Below, piece after piece: positions 1 through 6,688 of a stretch of 64,000 nt of DNA. Position 1 is the first letter of the stretch, and each line of letters opens with the position of its first letter. The stretch comes from an uncultured Prevotella sp. GTDB taxonomy: Bacteria; Bacteroidota; Bacteroidia; Bacteroidales; Bacteroidaceae. A model generated the notes under the pieces. That model was given only the letters and a program-made list of their open reading frames with translations. It searched no databases and was not told the origin of the DNA. The stretch lies in assembly GCA_900317685.1 (NCBI GenBank), contig ONHQ01000005.1:1-64000 (forward strand). The letters run 5' to 3'. A program made the translations under genes and the position numbers.

Positions 1-2
1 CG

Positions 3-62
3 GGATACAAGTCGAAAAAGGTAGGGAGAAAAAGAGGAAGGCCAAAGAAAAACGAGTCGTAG
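3..62 (+). CDS. possible 3' end of a truncated CDS with an AT-hook-like tail
   Basis: The window opens inside an open frame that ends at a TAG at position 60. It reads GYKSKKVGRKRGRPKKNES. The KRGRPKK core resembles an AT-hook DNA-binding motif. Another frame (from base 2) stays open to about position 118 with a Lys/Arg-rich stretch, so the frame choice is uncertain. The rest of the gene lies outside the window and I cannot name it. Confidence 0.25.
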   Translation, partial: GYKSKKVGRKRGRPKKNES

Positions 63-184
63 TAGGTTATCGCTACAAACTAATTGAAAATTCAGATTAT
101 TATTTAGGAAGCTGCTAATAATCAAAATGTTACGCTTATGGAACATTTTACTCAAAGTAAGTCGTATAATTGATTAAATTTTGT

Positions 185-192
185 TATCTTTG
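185..192 (+). promoter_or_regulatory. -7 box TATCTTTG for the DUF6377 gene
   Basis: TATCTTTG matches the Bacteroidetes -7 consensus TAnnTTTG. It lies 23 bases before the ATG at 216, which implies a leader of about 20 nt. Confidence 0.55.
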
Positions 193-215
193 CACTCGTA
201 ATAACCATCATCATC

Positions 216-1817
216 ATGAGAAGAGCTTTTTGCGTCATCTTTTTCCTTGTTGTATCCCTCTGCTATGCACAGGCCGCCATCACAGATGAGATGCTTGCGC
301 CTCTTGACAGTGTGCTGTCGCATCGCAATGATTACATGCATAAAAAAGAGCTGCGGTTGGACAAACTGCGGCACAGCATACGTTACACACGTGACGGACA
401 TAAGTTGCTCGCCCTGTATGAGAAGATGTATGACGAGTATTATACCTATCGCTTTGACTCGGCCATGAGCTACGCCAAGCGCGAACATGAACTGGCCGTG
501 TCGTTGGGCGACCGACGCTACACCACACTCTCTCAGCTTCATCGTGCCCTACTCTTGGCCACCAGTGGCTATTACAGCGAGGCGGAGCATTTGTTCCAAA
601 GTGTGGACACCACAGGGATGGACCGACAACTCTGGTTTACCTACAACTGGACCGGGTTGTGGATCTATAGCTATTGGTCGGGGTACAGCCAAGGCAATGA
701 CTTCGTGGCCGTTTACGACAAGAAACGTGACGAATATATTCAGCGCAGCTTGTCTTATGCCGACAAGGGCAGTGCGCTGTGGTGTTATCTCTATGCCGAG
801 CTGATCTATTACCGTGACCATGACCTCAAGACGTCACTCCATTATTATGGTTTGGCAGAGCGTCGCGCCCCGAAAGCGTCAAGAACCTATGCATCCGCCA
901 CCTATGGACTGGCCCGGTGCTATAAGGAGATGGGACAGATGCAGCGCTATGAATATTGGAGCATACGCTCGGCCATCTCTGACCAGCTCTGTCCTCTGAA
1001 AGAAAACCTCTCGCTTCAGGAACTGGCCATGCATCTCTTCCAGAAAGATGAGCGCAACGCTGAAAGAGCTTCACGCTATCTCTACTTCTCGCTCGACGAC
1101 GCTCAGTTCTATCATAACAAGCTGCGCATCCTCGGCATCTCAGAGAAGTTGCCGGGCATCATGGCTGTTTATGAGCGACAGCTCTATCATGGCAAACAAG
1201 TGAGAACACGGCAAAACTATTTGTTAGGCGTGCTCGCCGTTGTACTGCTCTGTGCCCTTGTCGTCATCTTGCGACAAAACAAGAAGTTGAACAGGAAAGA
1301 GCGGGAAGTGAGCCGGCAAAACGACTTGCTCACCCAGATGAATCAGCAACTCACACAAGCCAACAGCAGACGCGAGAAGTATATGCGACTGTTCATGGAC
1401 CTGTGTGCCTTATACATCGGTAAGCTCAACAACTATCAAAAGTTGGTGGTCAGAAAAATCAAAGCGCACCAAGAAGGCGAGCTGGTACAGAAAGCCAACT
1501 CTACTAAATTGACGGAAAGTGAGGCGATAGAGTTTAATTCAAGATTTGACAAAGCTTTCATGGAACTGTTTCCTACCTTTGTCGACCAATTCAATGCGCT
1601 GTTGTGCCAAGGTAAGAAGGTAGAGGTCTCGAGCAAAGGGGGCCTCACTACTGAATTGCGCATCTATGCTCTGGTTAGGTTAGGGGTGGACGAAAGTGTA
1701 GAGATAGCCACCTTGCTCTTCTATTCTCCTCAGACCATCTATAATTACCGAACGGCCATGCGCAAGCGGGCCATCAACCCCGATACGTTCGAGGATGATG
1801 TGCGGGCCTTGCGCTGA
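216..1817 (+). CDS. DUF6377-type membrane regulator (TPR-like sensor, coiled coil, HTH-like C-terminus)
   Basis: This 533-residue protein has the architecture of Bacteroidetes DUF6377 proteins. Residues 1-21 form a signal peptide (hydrophobic run ending LCYAQA). Residues 25-330 are helical and TPR-like, and probably lie outside the cytoplasmic membrane. A transmembrane helix (NYLLGVLAVVLLCALVVIL) follows near 334-355. A coiled coil rich in Gln and Lys covers about 357-390. The C-terminus carries a helix-turn-helix-like segment near 490-525 (IATLLFYSPQTIYNYRTAMR) that resembles LuxR-type recognition helices. It therefore looks like a one-component membrane-bound transcription regulator; the signal and the targets are unknown. 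It is transcribed alone from a promoter at about 185. The gene downstream is decayed, so context gives no help. Confidence 0.8.
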   Translation: MRRAFCVIFFLVVSLCYAQAAITDEMLAPLDSVLSHRNDYMHKKELRLDKLRHSIRYTRDGHKLLALYEKMYDEYYTYRFDSAMSYAKREHELAVSLGDRRYTTLSQLHRALLLATSGYYSEAEHLFQSVDTTGMDRQLWFTYNWTGLWIYSYWSGYSQGNDFVAVYDKKRDEYIQRSLSYADKGSALWCYLYAELIYYRDHDLKTSLHYYGLAERRAPKASRTYASATYGLARCYKEMGQMQRYEYWSIRSAISDQLCPLKENLSLQELAMHLFQKDERNAERASRYLYFSLDDAQFYHNKLRILGISEKLPGIMAVYERQLYHGKQVRTRQNYLLGVLAVVLLCALVVILRQNKKLNRKEREVSRQNDLLTQMNQQLTQANSRREKYMRLFMDLCALYIGKLNNYQKLVVRKIKAHQEGELVQKANSTKLTESEAIEFNSRFDKAFMELFPTFVDQFNALLCQGKKVEVSSKGGLTTELRIYALVRLGVDESVEIATLLFYSPQTIYNYRTAMRKRAINPDTFEDDVRALR

Positions 1818-1922
1818 TTACTTATGCTCCTCTGGTTATTCCTCAGGTGTAATCGCTTCTGCGGCACCCAAAGAATGGGAGGTACAATATTTTGAGGCCA
1901 ATAGAATCAAACTCATTATTGA

Positions 1923-2225
1923 TTAAGCAGTGATTTGCTTGCGGTATTGCGCTGGTGTCATGCCGGTTTCCTTCTTGAACATACGGCTCAAGTGCTGAGG
2001 GTACTGGAAACCTATCTGATAGCTGACGTCGGTGATAGACCTGTCGGGGTCTGCAAGGAGTTTCTTTGTAGCGTCGATGATATGCTTATGGATATAGCTA
2101 TGGCCGTCTACCCCCTCTCCTTCTTGATAAGGTCACCAAAATAGTAGGGCGAGAGACAGAGCTCCGACGCGGATCACGTTGCATCGCTTAGAGTACTGGT
2201 AGGCCTTCAGTCATTTCCTTGCCGA
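1923..2225 (-). pseudogene. 3' remnant of an AraC-family regulator
   Basis: Read on the minus strand, this gives the C-terminal AraC-type DNA-binding domain in pieces. One piece is SELCLSPYYFGDLIKKE, then, after a frameshift and a stop near 2112, SYIHKHIIDATKKLLADP. The last piece is SYQIGFQYPQHLSRMFKKE and runs to TPAQYRKQITA and a TAA at 1923-1925. The two halves of the domain lie in different frames, and a TGA also interrupts the 5' part. The N-terminal half is missing: its place is taken by the beginning of an SDR gene. It is clearly broken. The fragment is typical of the AraC regulators common in Bacteroidales. Confidence 0.75.
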
Positions 2226-2556
2226 ACTCCTCTAACAATGTTGCCGTGCCGACCATGTCAACTCGCAGAATCTCTTCCATCGAGGCCTACGAGGGGGAGA
2301 CTCCTGCCGCGTTGACGAGGTTCGTAACCTCACCATACTTCTGTGCTTCCTTGACGAGGGTAAGAATATCGTCCTTGCTGCCAAGGTCCACCCAGAGCGT
2401 CGAGCACTCGAACCCTGCATCTTCCAAAGTCTTTGCAGCCGTCGCTGCGTTCTGCTCACTATAGTCAGCGAGCACCACATGCTTGCCTGCCGCCACCCTG
2501 CGCACGATGGCCTGGCCGATGGAACCGGCACCTATTAATACTGCTACTTGCTTCAT
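2188..2556 (-). pseudogene. 5' remnant of a short-chain dehydrogenase/reductase with a nonsense codon
   Basis: The minus-strand ATG at 2556 starts an SDR. The Rossmann motif GAGSIGQAI is at residues 9-17, and NAAGVSPS, the NAG motif region, is at about residues 82-89. A TAG at 2287-2289 then interrupts the frame, probably from CAG. The same frame continues (MEEILRVDMVGTATLLEEFGK) to a TAA at 2188-2190. The catalytic YxxxK part is absent and the sequence runs into the 3' part of an AraC gene, so a deletion has fused two neighbouring genes. A TAACTTTG -7 box remains upstream near 2585-2592 on the minus strand, so transcription may persist. Confidence 0.75.
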
Positions 2557-2648
2557 AATCTTTGCTGTTGTTAATTTACAACTGCAAAGTTACGGCAAAA
2601 ATCAGCATGGCCTTGTAGATGGAATCCTCATTCAATGACCACTTTTAC

Positions 2649-2728
2649 AGATTCTGGCTTTTAGTGTTAGATTCTGACTTTTAGTGTTAGATTCTGACTA
2701 TTAGTGTTAGATTCTGACTTTTAGTGGT
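2649..2728. repeat. four tandem 20-bp repeats
   Basis: Four head-to-tail copies of a 20-bp unit start at 2649, 2669, 2689 and 2709. The consensus is AGATTCTGACTTTTAGTGTT, with one to two changes in single copies. They lie between the decayed SDR gene and the transporter gene. Confidence 0.9.
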
Positions 2729-2857
2729 AATGGTATCATTAGCGAATAAGTTAATGCCTTGCTCCTTGTTATTATTTTATCAAGAATTGGATGATCTCCT
2801 ATGCACGTTGTGAATAGCACTAGTAATCTGATTTTCCTTATAAAAACACTTTTTCCC

Positions 2858-2888
2858 TTGTTCGTTCTGATATTATTTTGTACTTTTG
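2858..2888 (+). promoter_or_regulatory. promoter of the BASS transporter gene
   Basis: TTG at 2858-2860 and TACTTTTG at 2881-2888 are separated by 20 bp, which fits the Bacteroidetes -33/-7 arrangement. The gene starts 63 bases further on. Confidence 0.5.
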
Positions 2889-2950
2889 TCCTATAATTCG
2901 TAACAATGTGAAAAGAACAGAGAAAATAATATAGAAACGGATAACACAAC

Positions 2951-3898
2951 ATGCTAAGCAAAATTTGCAATTTCATCTCAAAGTATATGGCGGGAATCGT
3001 CATCGTGGTAGCAGCGATGGCACTCTTGGTGCCGGCATCATTCAATTGGATTTCTACCTCATGGATAACGCCGTTCCTCGGGCTGGTGATGTTCGGCATG
3101 GGTCTGACCCTGGACCCACATGACTTCAAGGTCGTCTTCACCCGTCCGAAGGATATCATCATTGGCAGTCTGGCTCAGTTTCTTATCATGCCGCTGACCG
3201 CTTTCTTGCTTTCGCGCGCCTTTGGCCTTAGCGATGAGCTGGCAATAGGCGTCATCCTTGTCGGCTGTTGTCCCGGCGGTACCGCCTCAAACGTCATGAC
3301 CTATCTTGCCAAGGGCGACCTTGCGCTGTCGGTGGGCATGACAACGGTCAGCACGGTGCTGGCCCCGATCCTCACGCCACTGCTCACTCTGCTCTATGCC
3401 GGCGAACGCGTGCATGTCGATGCCCTCGGCATGTTCCTCAGTATCATCGAGGTAGTAATCCTGCCCATCATCCTCGGCTTTGTCTTCAAGAAACTGTTCC
3501 CCAAGCAGACACAGCGGCTGGCAGCTTATCTACCAGCCTTCTCTTCGGTGATGATTGCGTTGATCGTCGGCATCATCGTCAGTGCCAATGCTCCCAAACT
3601 GCTCACCGGTGGTCTGCTCATCGTGCTTGTTGTCATGCTTCATAACATCTGTGGACTGAGCATGGGCTATCTCGTCGGACGTGTCCTCCGCCTGACTCAC
3701 AAGAAATGCTCCGCGATCTCCATAGAGGTGGGCATGCAAAACTCTGGTCTTGCCAGTTCTTTGGCCACCGTTCACTTTGCCATGTACCCGATGGCTACTG
3801 TTCCCGGTGCCATTTTCTCAGTGTGGCATAATGTCAGTGGTGCTGTCGTCGCCAAGATCTACGCCAAGCAGCAAGAGAAAGAGGAGAGAAAAAAATAA
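2951..3898 (+). CDS. bile acid:sodium symporter (BASS) family transporter
   Basis: The 315-residue protein is almost entirely hydrophobic with about nine to ten transmembrane helices. It has the BASS family signatures: TPFLGLVMFGMGLTLDPHDF near residues 39-58, the GCCPGGTASNVMTYLAKGD segment (about 107-125) that forms the first crossing motif, and a second crossing region ISIEVGMQNSGLASSLA near 256-272. Bacterial relatives carry organic anions such as bile acids, pantoate or keto acids with sodium; the substrate here cannot be read from the sequence. It is monocistronic and convergent with a dehydrogenase gene only 12 bases away. Length and motifs are complete. Confidence 0.85.
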   Translation: MLSKICNFISKYMAGIVIVVAAMALLVPASFNWISTSWITPFLGLVMFGMGLTLDPHDFKVVFTRPKDIIIGSLAQFLIMPLTAFLLSRAFGLSDELAIGVILVGCCPGGTASNVMTYLAKGDLALSVGMTTVSTVLAPILTPLLTLLYAGERVHVDALGMFLSIIEVVILPIILGFVFKKLFPKQTQRLAAYLPAFSSVMIALIVGIIVSANAPKLLTGGLLIVLVVMLHNICGLSMGYLVGRVLRLTHKKCSAISIEVGMQNSGLASSLATVHFAMYPMATVPGAIFSVWHNVSGAVVAKIYAKQQEKEERKK

Positions 3899-3910
3899 TG
3901 AGAGCAGGCA

Positions 3911-4861
3911 CTATAGCATGTGTATGACACTTCGCCTGAACGACTGAGTGTCGGCGACGCTGGTATACATCATCATCTCGCTAAGCTGCTCATTCATCTT
4001 GCGTACTTTCTTCACCACGCCGTCCTTGCCTTCTTTCAGCAACGGGGCGAGGATGCCACGACCCACAGCCACAGCGTTGGCGCCGAGTGCCATTGCCTTG
4101 TAGGCATCGTAGCCTGTGTCTATGCCGCAGTCGACAAAGTACTGGAGATCAGGATCGTAAATCACCTCCATGATCTTCTGGAGCATATAGGTCGGTGGCA
4201 CACCGAAGGGGATACGTCCGTGATGATGAGATATGACCAAGCCTTTGCAACCAGCGCGAACCGCATCGATGGCATCGTCAGGGGAGAGGACGCTCTTGGC
4301 GATGAAGGGCAGATGGGTGGACTTGACATATTGTGCCAGGTCTTCCTGTGTCACAGGGCCGAGCGGCTGTCCGTCGACAACATCGTAGTGGCCATCCTTG
4401 CCCGCGATGTGGTCGATGTCTATACCTACGGCAAAGGCACCGTGGGCTTCGGCAAAGGCGATCTGCTCCAATATCAGGTCGTGATCAGCAAACGGCTTGA
4501 TGATTCTCACTGTTGGCGCACCGACGGCAGCGATGGCAGCAAATTCCTCGTCGGGCTCCATGCCCACCCAGTTGAGCAGGTTCATCTCCTTGGCTGCTTC
4601 GGCATAGGCTTCCATCGGCTTTTGTCCGTTCTTGCCCACCTTGTTGAGATGAGAGAAGGTCGGCATCATGATGGGTGAGCTGAACTTCCTGCCAAAAATC
4701 TCTGTCTCAAGATTGGGTTCCACAGCTCCTATCACTCTCATTTCCACCATCATGCTGTCGAGATAGCGTCGGTTGATAAGGTTGGCATCATCGGCTCTTC
4801 CGCTGGTGACAGGGATCAGACCTTCCGGTCCCGGCCACGGACTTTTTATCTTTTCTTCCAT
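3911..4861 (-). CDS. FMN-dependent alpha-hydroxy-acid dehydrogenase (lactate oxidase-like)
   Basis: The 316-residue protein (start MEEKIKSPWPG) follows the TIM-barrel family of FMN-dependent alpha-hydroxy-acid oxidising enzymes. The FMN-binding start (SSPIMMPTFSHLNKV), the loop Lys of FIAKSVLSPDDA and the C-terminal GANAVAVGRGIL phosphate-binding region are present. The active-site segment that normally reads SNHGGR is SHHHGR here, keeping the catalytic His. It is shorter than the usual 350-390 residues. An upstream in-frame ATG at 4921 was rejected because the -7 box TATATTTG lies between the two starts. The substrate is unknown. Confidence 0.8.
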   Translation of the reverse strand: MEEKIKSPWPGPEGLIPVTSGRADDANLINRRYLDSMMVEMRVIGAVEPNLETEIFGRKFSSPIMMPTFSHLNKVGKNGQKPMEAYAEAAKEMNLLNWVGMEPDEEFAAIAAVGAPTVRIIKPFADHDLILEQIAFAEAHGAFAVGIDIDHIAGKDGHYDVVDGQPLGPVTQEDLAQYVKSTHLPFIAKSVLSPDDAIDAVRAGCKGLVISHHHGRIPFGVPPTYMLQKIMEVIYDPDLQYFVDCGIDTGYDAYKAMALGANAVAVGRGILAPLLKEGKDGVVKKVRKMNEQLSEMMMYTSVADTQSFRRSVIHML

Positions 4862-4892
4862 GTATTTATGTTTTTCGTTGGTAACTATACCG

Positions 4893-4900
4893 CAAATATA
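4893..4900 (-). promoter_or_regulatory. -7 box TATATTTG for the alpha-hydroxy-acid dehydrogenase
   Basis: The minus strand reads TATATTTG, matching TAnnTTTG, 32 bases before the chosen start. It decides against the longer start at 4921. Confidence 0.55.
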
Positions 4901-5046
4901 CGGTTTTATTTCGAAAAGCAACCTTTCACATCTGAATATTTTCGATACATAGTAGTGATTTGACTTCTTGCCGCATCCGCTTTTCTCAGTTTTTGCAGTT
5001 CAGAATGGCTCAAGAGTTAAAATGTTGTTAATGGACATCAGTTAGT

Positions 5047-5084
5047 TTTGGCGGTTTGCCCTTATGTTCGTATCTTTGCGAACA
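5047..5084 (+). promoter_or_regulatory. ars operon promoter with overlapping palindromic operator
   Basis: TTTG at 5047-5050 and TATCTTTG at 5071-5078 have the 20-bp spacing of a Bacteroidetes promoter. A perfect 6-bp inverted repeat TGTTCG (5065-5070) / CGAACA (5079-5084) encloses the -7 box exactly. A repressor bound there would block RNA polymerase, and ArsR, encoded second in the operon, is the obvious candidate. Confidence 0.6.
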
Positions 5085-5086
5085 AT

Positions 5087-5533
5087 ATGAAGAAGATATT
5101 GATTCTCTGCACTGGAAACAGTTGTCGCAGCAAGATGGCGCAAGCCTTCCTACAACATTTGGATGCCGGACTATATGTAAGGTCGGCGGGCACCCAACCT
5201 GCCCACTGTACGCATCCCCTGGCCATGGAAGTGATGGAGGAGGCAGGAGTGCCCATTCGTGATTTGCAACCACACGACGTCAAGGAGTTCACGCATGAGG
5301 AGTGGGACTTTGTGATCACCGTCTGTGACCATGCCCGGGAAACTTGTCCCGCTTTCGTGGGAAAGGTGAAACATCACTTGCATTTGGGCTTCCCCGATCC
5401 AGCACAGGCCAAGGGAACCAAGGATGAGCAACTTTCAGTATTCCGGGCTACAAGAGAACATATTGCTTTGACATTCAGCGAATTTTATCATCAATATATT
5501 CAAGAATCTCATGGATACGAAAAGAGACTATAG
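5087..5533 (+). CDS. arsC: arsenate reductase, thioredoxin-coupled (LMW-PTP fold)
   Basis: This 148-residue cytoplasmic enzyme reduces arsenate to arsenite. The start [15 protein letters not shown] places the phosphatase-type loop C8-x5-R14 at the N-terminus. The two resolving cysteines are C80 and C87 ([10 protein letters not shown]), and the general acid Asp lies in FPDPA near 104. These match the Staphylococcus-type ArsC that uses thioredoxin. The longer frame from 5048 begins upstream of the -7 box and was not used. It is the first gene of the operon, ahead of arsR, and its end overlaps arsR by 23 bases, which suggests coupled translation. Confidence 0.9.
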   Translation: MKKILILCTGNSCRSKMAQAFLQHLDAGLYVRSAGTQPAHCTHPLAMEVMEEAGVPIRDLQPHDVKEFTHEEWDFVITVCDHARETCPAFVGKVKHHLHLGFPDPAQAKGTKDEQLSVFRATREHIALTFSEFYHQYIQESHGYEKRL

Positions 5534-5846
5534 CCTTAAAGCCGAGCAGATAGCACGCTTTGCCAAGGCCCTGGCTCATCCCGCCAGGATACAGATATTG
5601 CAGTTCCTTGCCAGCAGACAGGAATGCTACTTCGGTGACATCCATGACGAGCTGCCCATCGCCAAGGCCACCGTCAGCCAGCATCTCAAGGAACTCAAGG
5701 ATGCCGGTCTCATCCAGGGTACCATTGAGGCACCGAAGGTGAGATACTGCATCAACCGCGACAACTGGCAGTATGCCCATGAACTGTTCTGTGATTTCTT
5801 TTCCAAGGAAATCAAGAGTGGCAGTTGCGGTTGCGGTAATAAGTAG
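5511..5846 (+). CDS. arsR: ArsR-family metalloregulatory repressor
   Basis: This 111-residue winged-helix protein has the ArsR fold: [13 protein letters not shown] at 21-33, then the recognition region [19 protein letters not shown] at 50-68. It lacks the classical ELCVCDL helix-3 site. Cysteines occur at C39 (ECYFGDI), C80, C94 and in a C-terminal CGC (C106, C108), so arsenite sensing may use a different cysteine set, as in other ArsR subgroups. It overlaps arsC and probably represses both the arsC promoter and the internal promoter near 5890. Confidence 0.85.
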   Translation: MDTKRDYSLKAEQIARFAKALAHPARIQILQFLASRQECYFGDIHDELPIAKATVSQHLKELKDAGLIQGTIEAPKVRYCINRDNWQYAHELFCDFFSKEIKSGSCGCGNK

Positions 5847-5853
5847 ATTGCTC

Positions 5854-5876
5854 AAGGCGGATCGTTTGTCCGCCTT
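5854..5876 (+). terminator. hairpin after arsR, possible attenuator
   Basis: Perfect 8-bp arms AAGGCGGA (5854-5861) and TCCGCCTT (5869-5876) enclose a 7-nt loop. No long T-run follows (ATATAATAAGG), so it may be a weak terminator, an attenuator or an mRNA-end stabiliser separating arsCR from the downstream genes. Confidence 0.5.
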
Positions 5877-5888
5877 ATATAATAAGGT

Positions 5889-5907
5889 TTATGTTCGTAG
5901 TTTTACA
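5889..5907 (+). promoter_or_regulatory. second ars promoter-like element inside the operon
   Basis: TTATGTTCGTA at 5889-5899 repeats exactly the 11 bases at 5062-5072 of the first ars promoter. It continues as TAGTTTTA, a weak -7 box, at 5898-5905. The right half of the palindrome is not conserved. It lies 14-20 bases before the thioredoxin-like gene. Confidence 0.4.
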
Positions 5908-5920
5908 AATAACTAATAAT

Positions 5921-6154
5921 ATGGATATTAAGATATTAGGATCCGGCTGTTGCCGTTGTAAGAAGACTTACGACATCGTCAAGCAAGTTGTCGAGGATGA
6001 CCATATTGACGCCACCATAGAATACGTCACCGATATTGCAAAGATATTGGAATATGACATCATGTCGATGCCGGCCATCGTTATTGATGGTAAAGTTGTG
6101 CTTAATGGGCAAGTGCCCACAGCGGCTCAAGTGAGACAAATACTGAAGAATTAA
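5921..6154 (+). CDS. small thioredoxin-fold protein (glutaredoxin-like, CCRC active site)
   Basis: The 77-residue protein starts at MDIKILGSG and has the thioredoxin-fold layout of the MTH895/redox-active disulfide protein 2 family. The active site is GCCRCK (C10, C11, C13), giving a C-x-x-C from C10 to C13. The cis-proline loop is SMPA near residue 50. It is cytoplasmic, with no signal peptide. Its position between arsR and arsD suggests that it supplies electrons to ArsC or handles arsenite; this is inference. An in-frame ATG at 5891 was rejected because it lies inside the promoter-like element. Confidence 0.8.
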   Translation: MDIKILGSGCCRCKKTYDIVKQVVEDDHIDATIEYVTDIAKILEYDIMSMPAIVIDGKVVLNGQVPTAAQVRQILKN

Positions 6155-6173
6155 ACAAATAATAAAACAGACG

Positions 6174-6680
6174 ATGAAAGAGATTGAGATTTTCGATCCG
6201 GCCATGTGCTGCTCCACTGGAGTTTGCGGCCCCAGTGTTGACAAGAATTTGCTGCGTATCGCCACACTCATTGATGCTCTGAAGAATATGGGCATTGAGG
6301 TGAAGCGCCATAACCTGAGCAGTGAGCCACAAGCCTTTATCCACAACGAAAAGGTGAAACAATTGCTCCAGGAGAAAGGTGCCGACGTGCTGCCCATTAC
6401 GCTCGTCGGAGGCGAAATAGCCGTCTTTGGACAATATCCTACTACAGCACAGATGAGTGAGTGGACAGGCAAGGACCTGACATTTGTTCCTGTCAGACAT
6501 AGCTCTTGCTGTGACGAGGAAGAGAAATCACATGATGGTGGTTGCTGTTGTGGCGGAGAACAGAATGACGATCATGGTGGTTGCTGTTGTGGCGGAGAGC
6601 ACAATGACAGTCATGATGGTTGTTGCTGTGGCGGAGAGCACAATGACAGTCATGACGGTGGTTGCTGTTGCGGCAAATAG
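6174..6680 (+). CDS. arsD: ArsD arsenite metallochaperone with a repeated CCC/His tail
   Basis: The first 113 residues are a complete ArsD: the As(III)-transfer cysteines C12, C13 and C18 (MCCSTGVC) and the vicinal pair C112-C113 lie where the family has them. ArsD hands arsenite to ArsA and weakly represses transcription. The protein then continues for 55 residues, with four CCCGG(E)-type clusters at 124-126, 137-139, 150-152 and 165-167, joined by linkers rich in His, Asp and Asn. The tail adds 12 cysteines and 6 histidines, so it probably binds metal. ArsD proteins are usually about 120 residues. The stop lies 8 bases before the arsA start. Confidence 0.88.
   Translation: MKEIEIFDPAMCCSTGVCGPSVDKNLLRIATLIDALKNMGIEVKRHNLSSEPQAFIHNEKVKQLLQEKGADVLPITLVGGEIAVFGQYPTTAQMSEWTGKDLTFVPVRHSSCCDEEEKSHDGGCCCGGEQNDDHGGCCCGGEHNDSHDGCCCGGEHNDSHDGGCCCGK
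6535..6677 (+). repeat. in-frame repeats encoding the ArsD tail
   Basis: Four imperfect copies of a unit encoding GGCCCGGEHNDSHD are repeated with periods of 39, 39 and 45 bases. The DNA copies are nearly identical (GGTTGCTGTTGTGGCGGAGA core), which suggests recent expansion by slippage or recombination. Confidence 0.85.
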
Positions 6681-6688
6681 ATGAAGCC

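Noticed and set aside
1935-2144. 69-codon plus-strand frame
   Set aside because: Antisense of the AraC pseudogene; the minus strand gives clear AraC domain pieces.
3920-4678. 252-codon plus-strand frame
   Set aside because: Antisense to the alpha-hydroxy-acid dehydrogenase, and rich in His/Val as shadows usually are.
6484-6684. 66-codon alternative frame over the ArsD tail
   Set aside because: A repeat-driven shadow: the ArsD frame carries the conserved domain directly upstream and continues through the tail.
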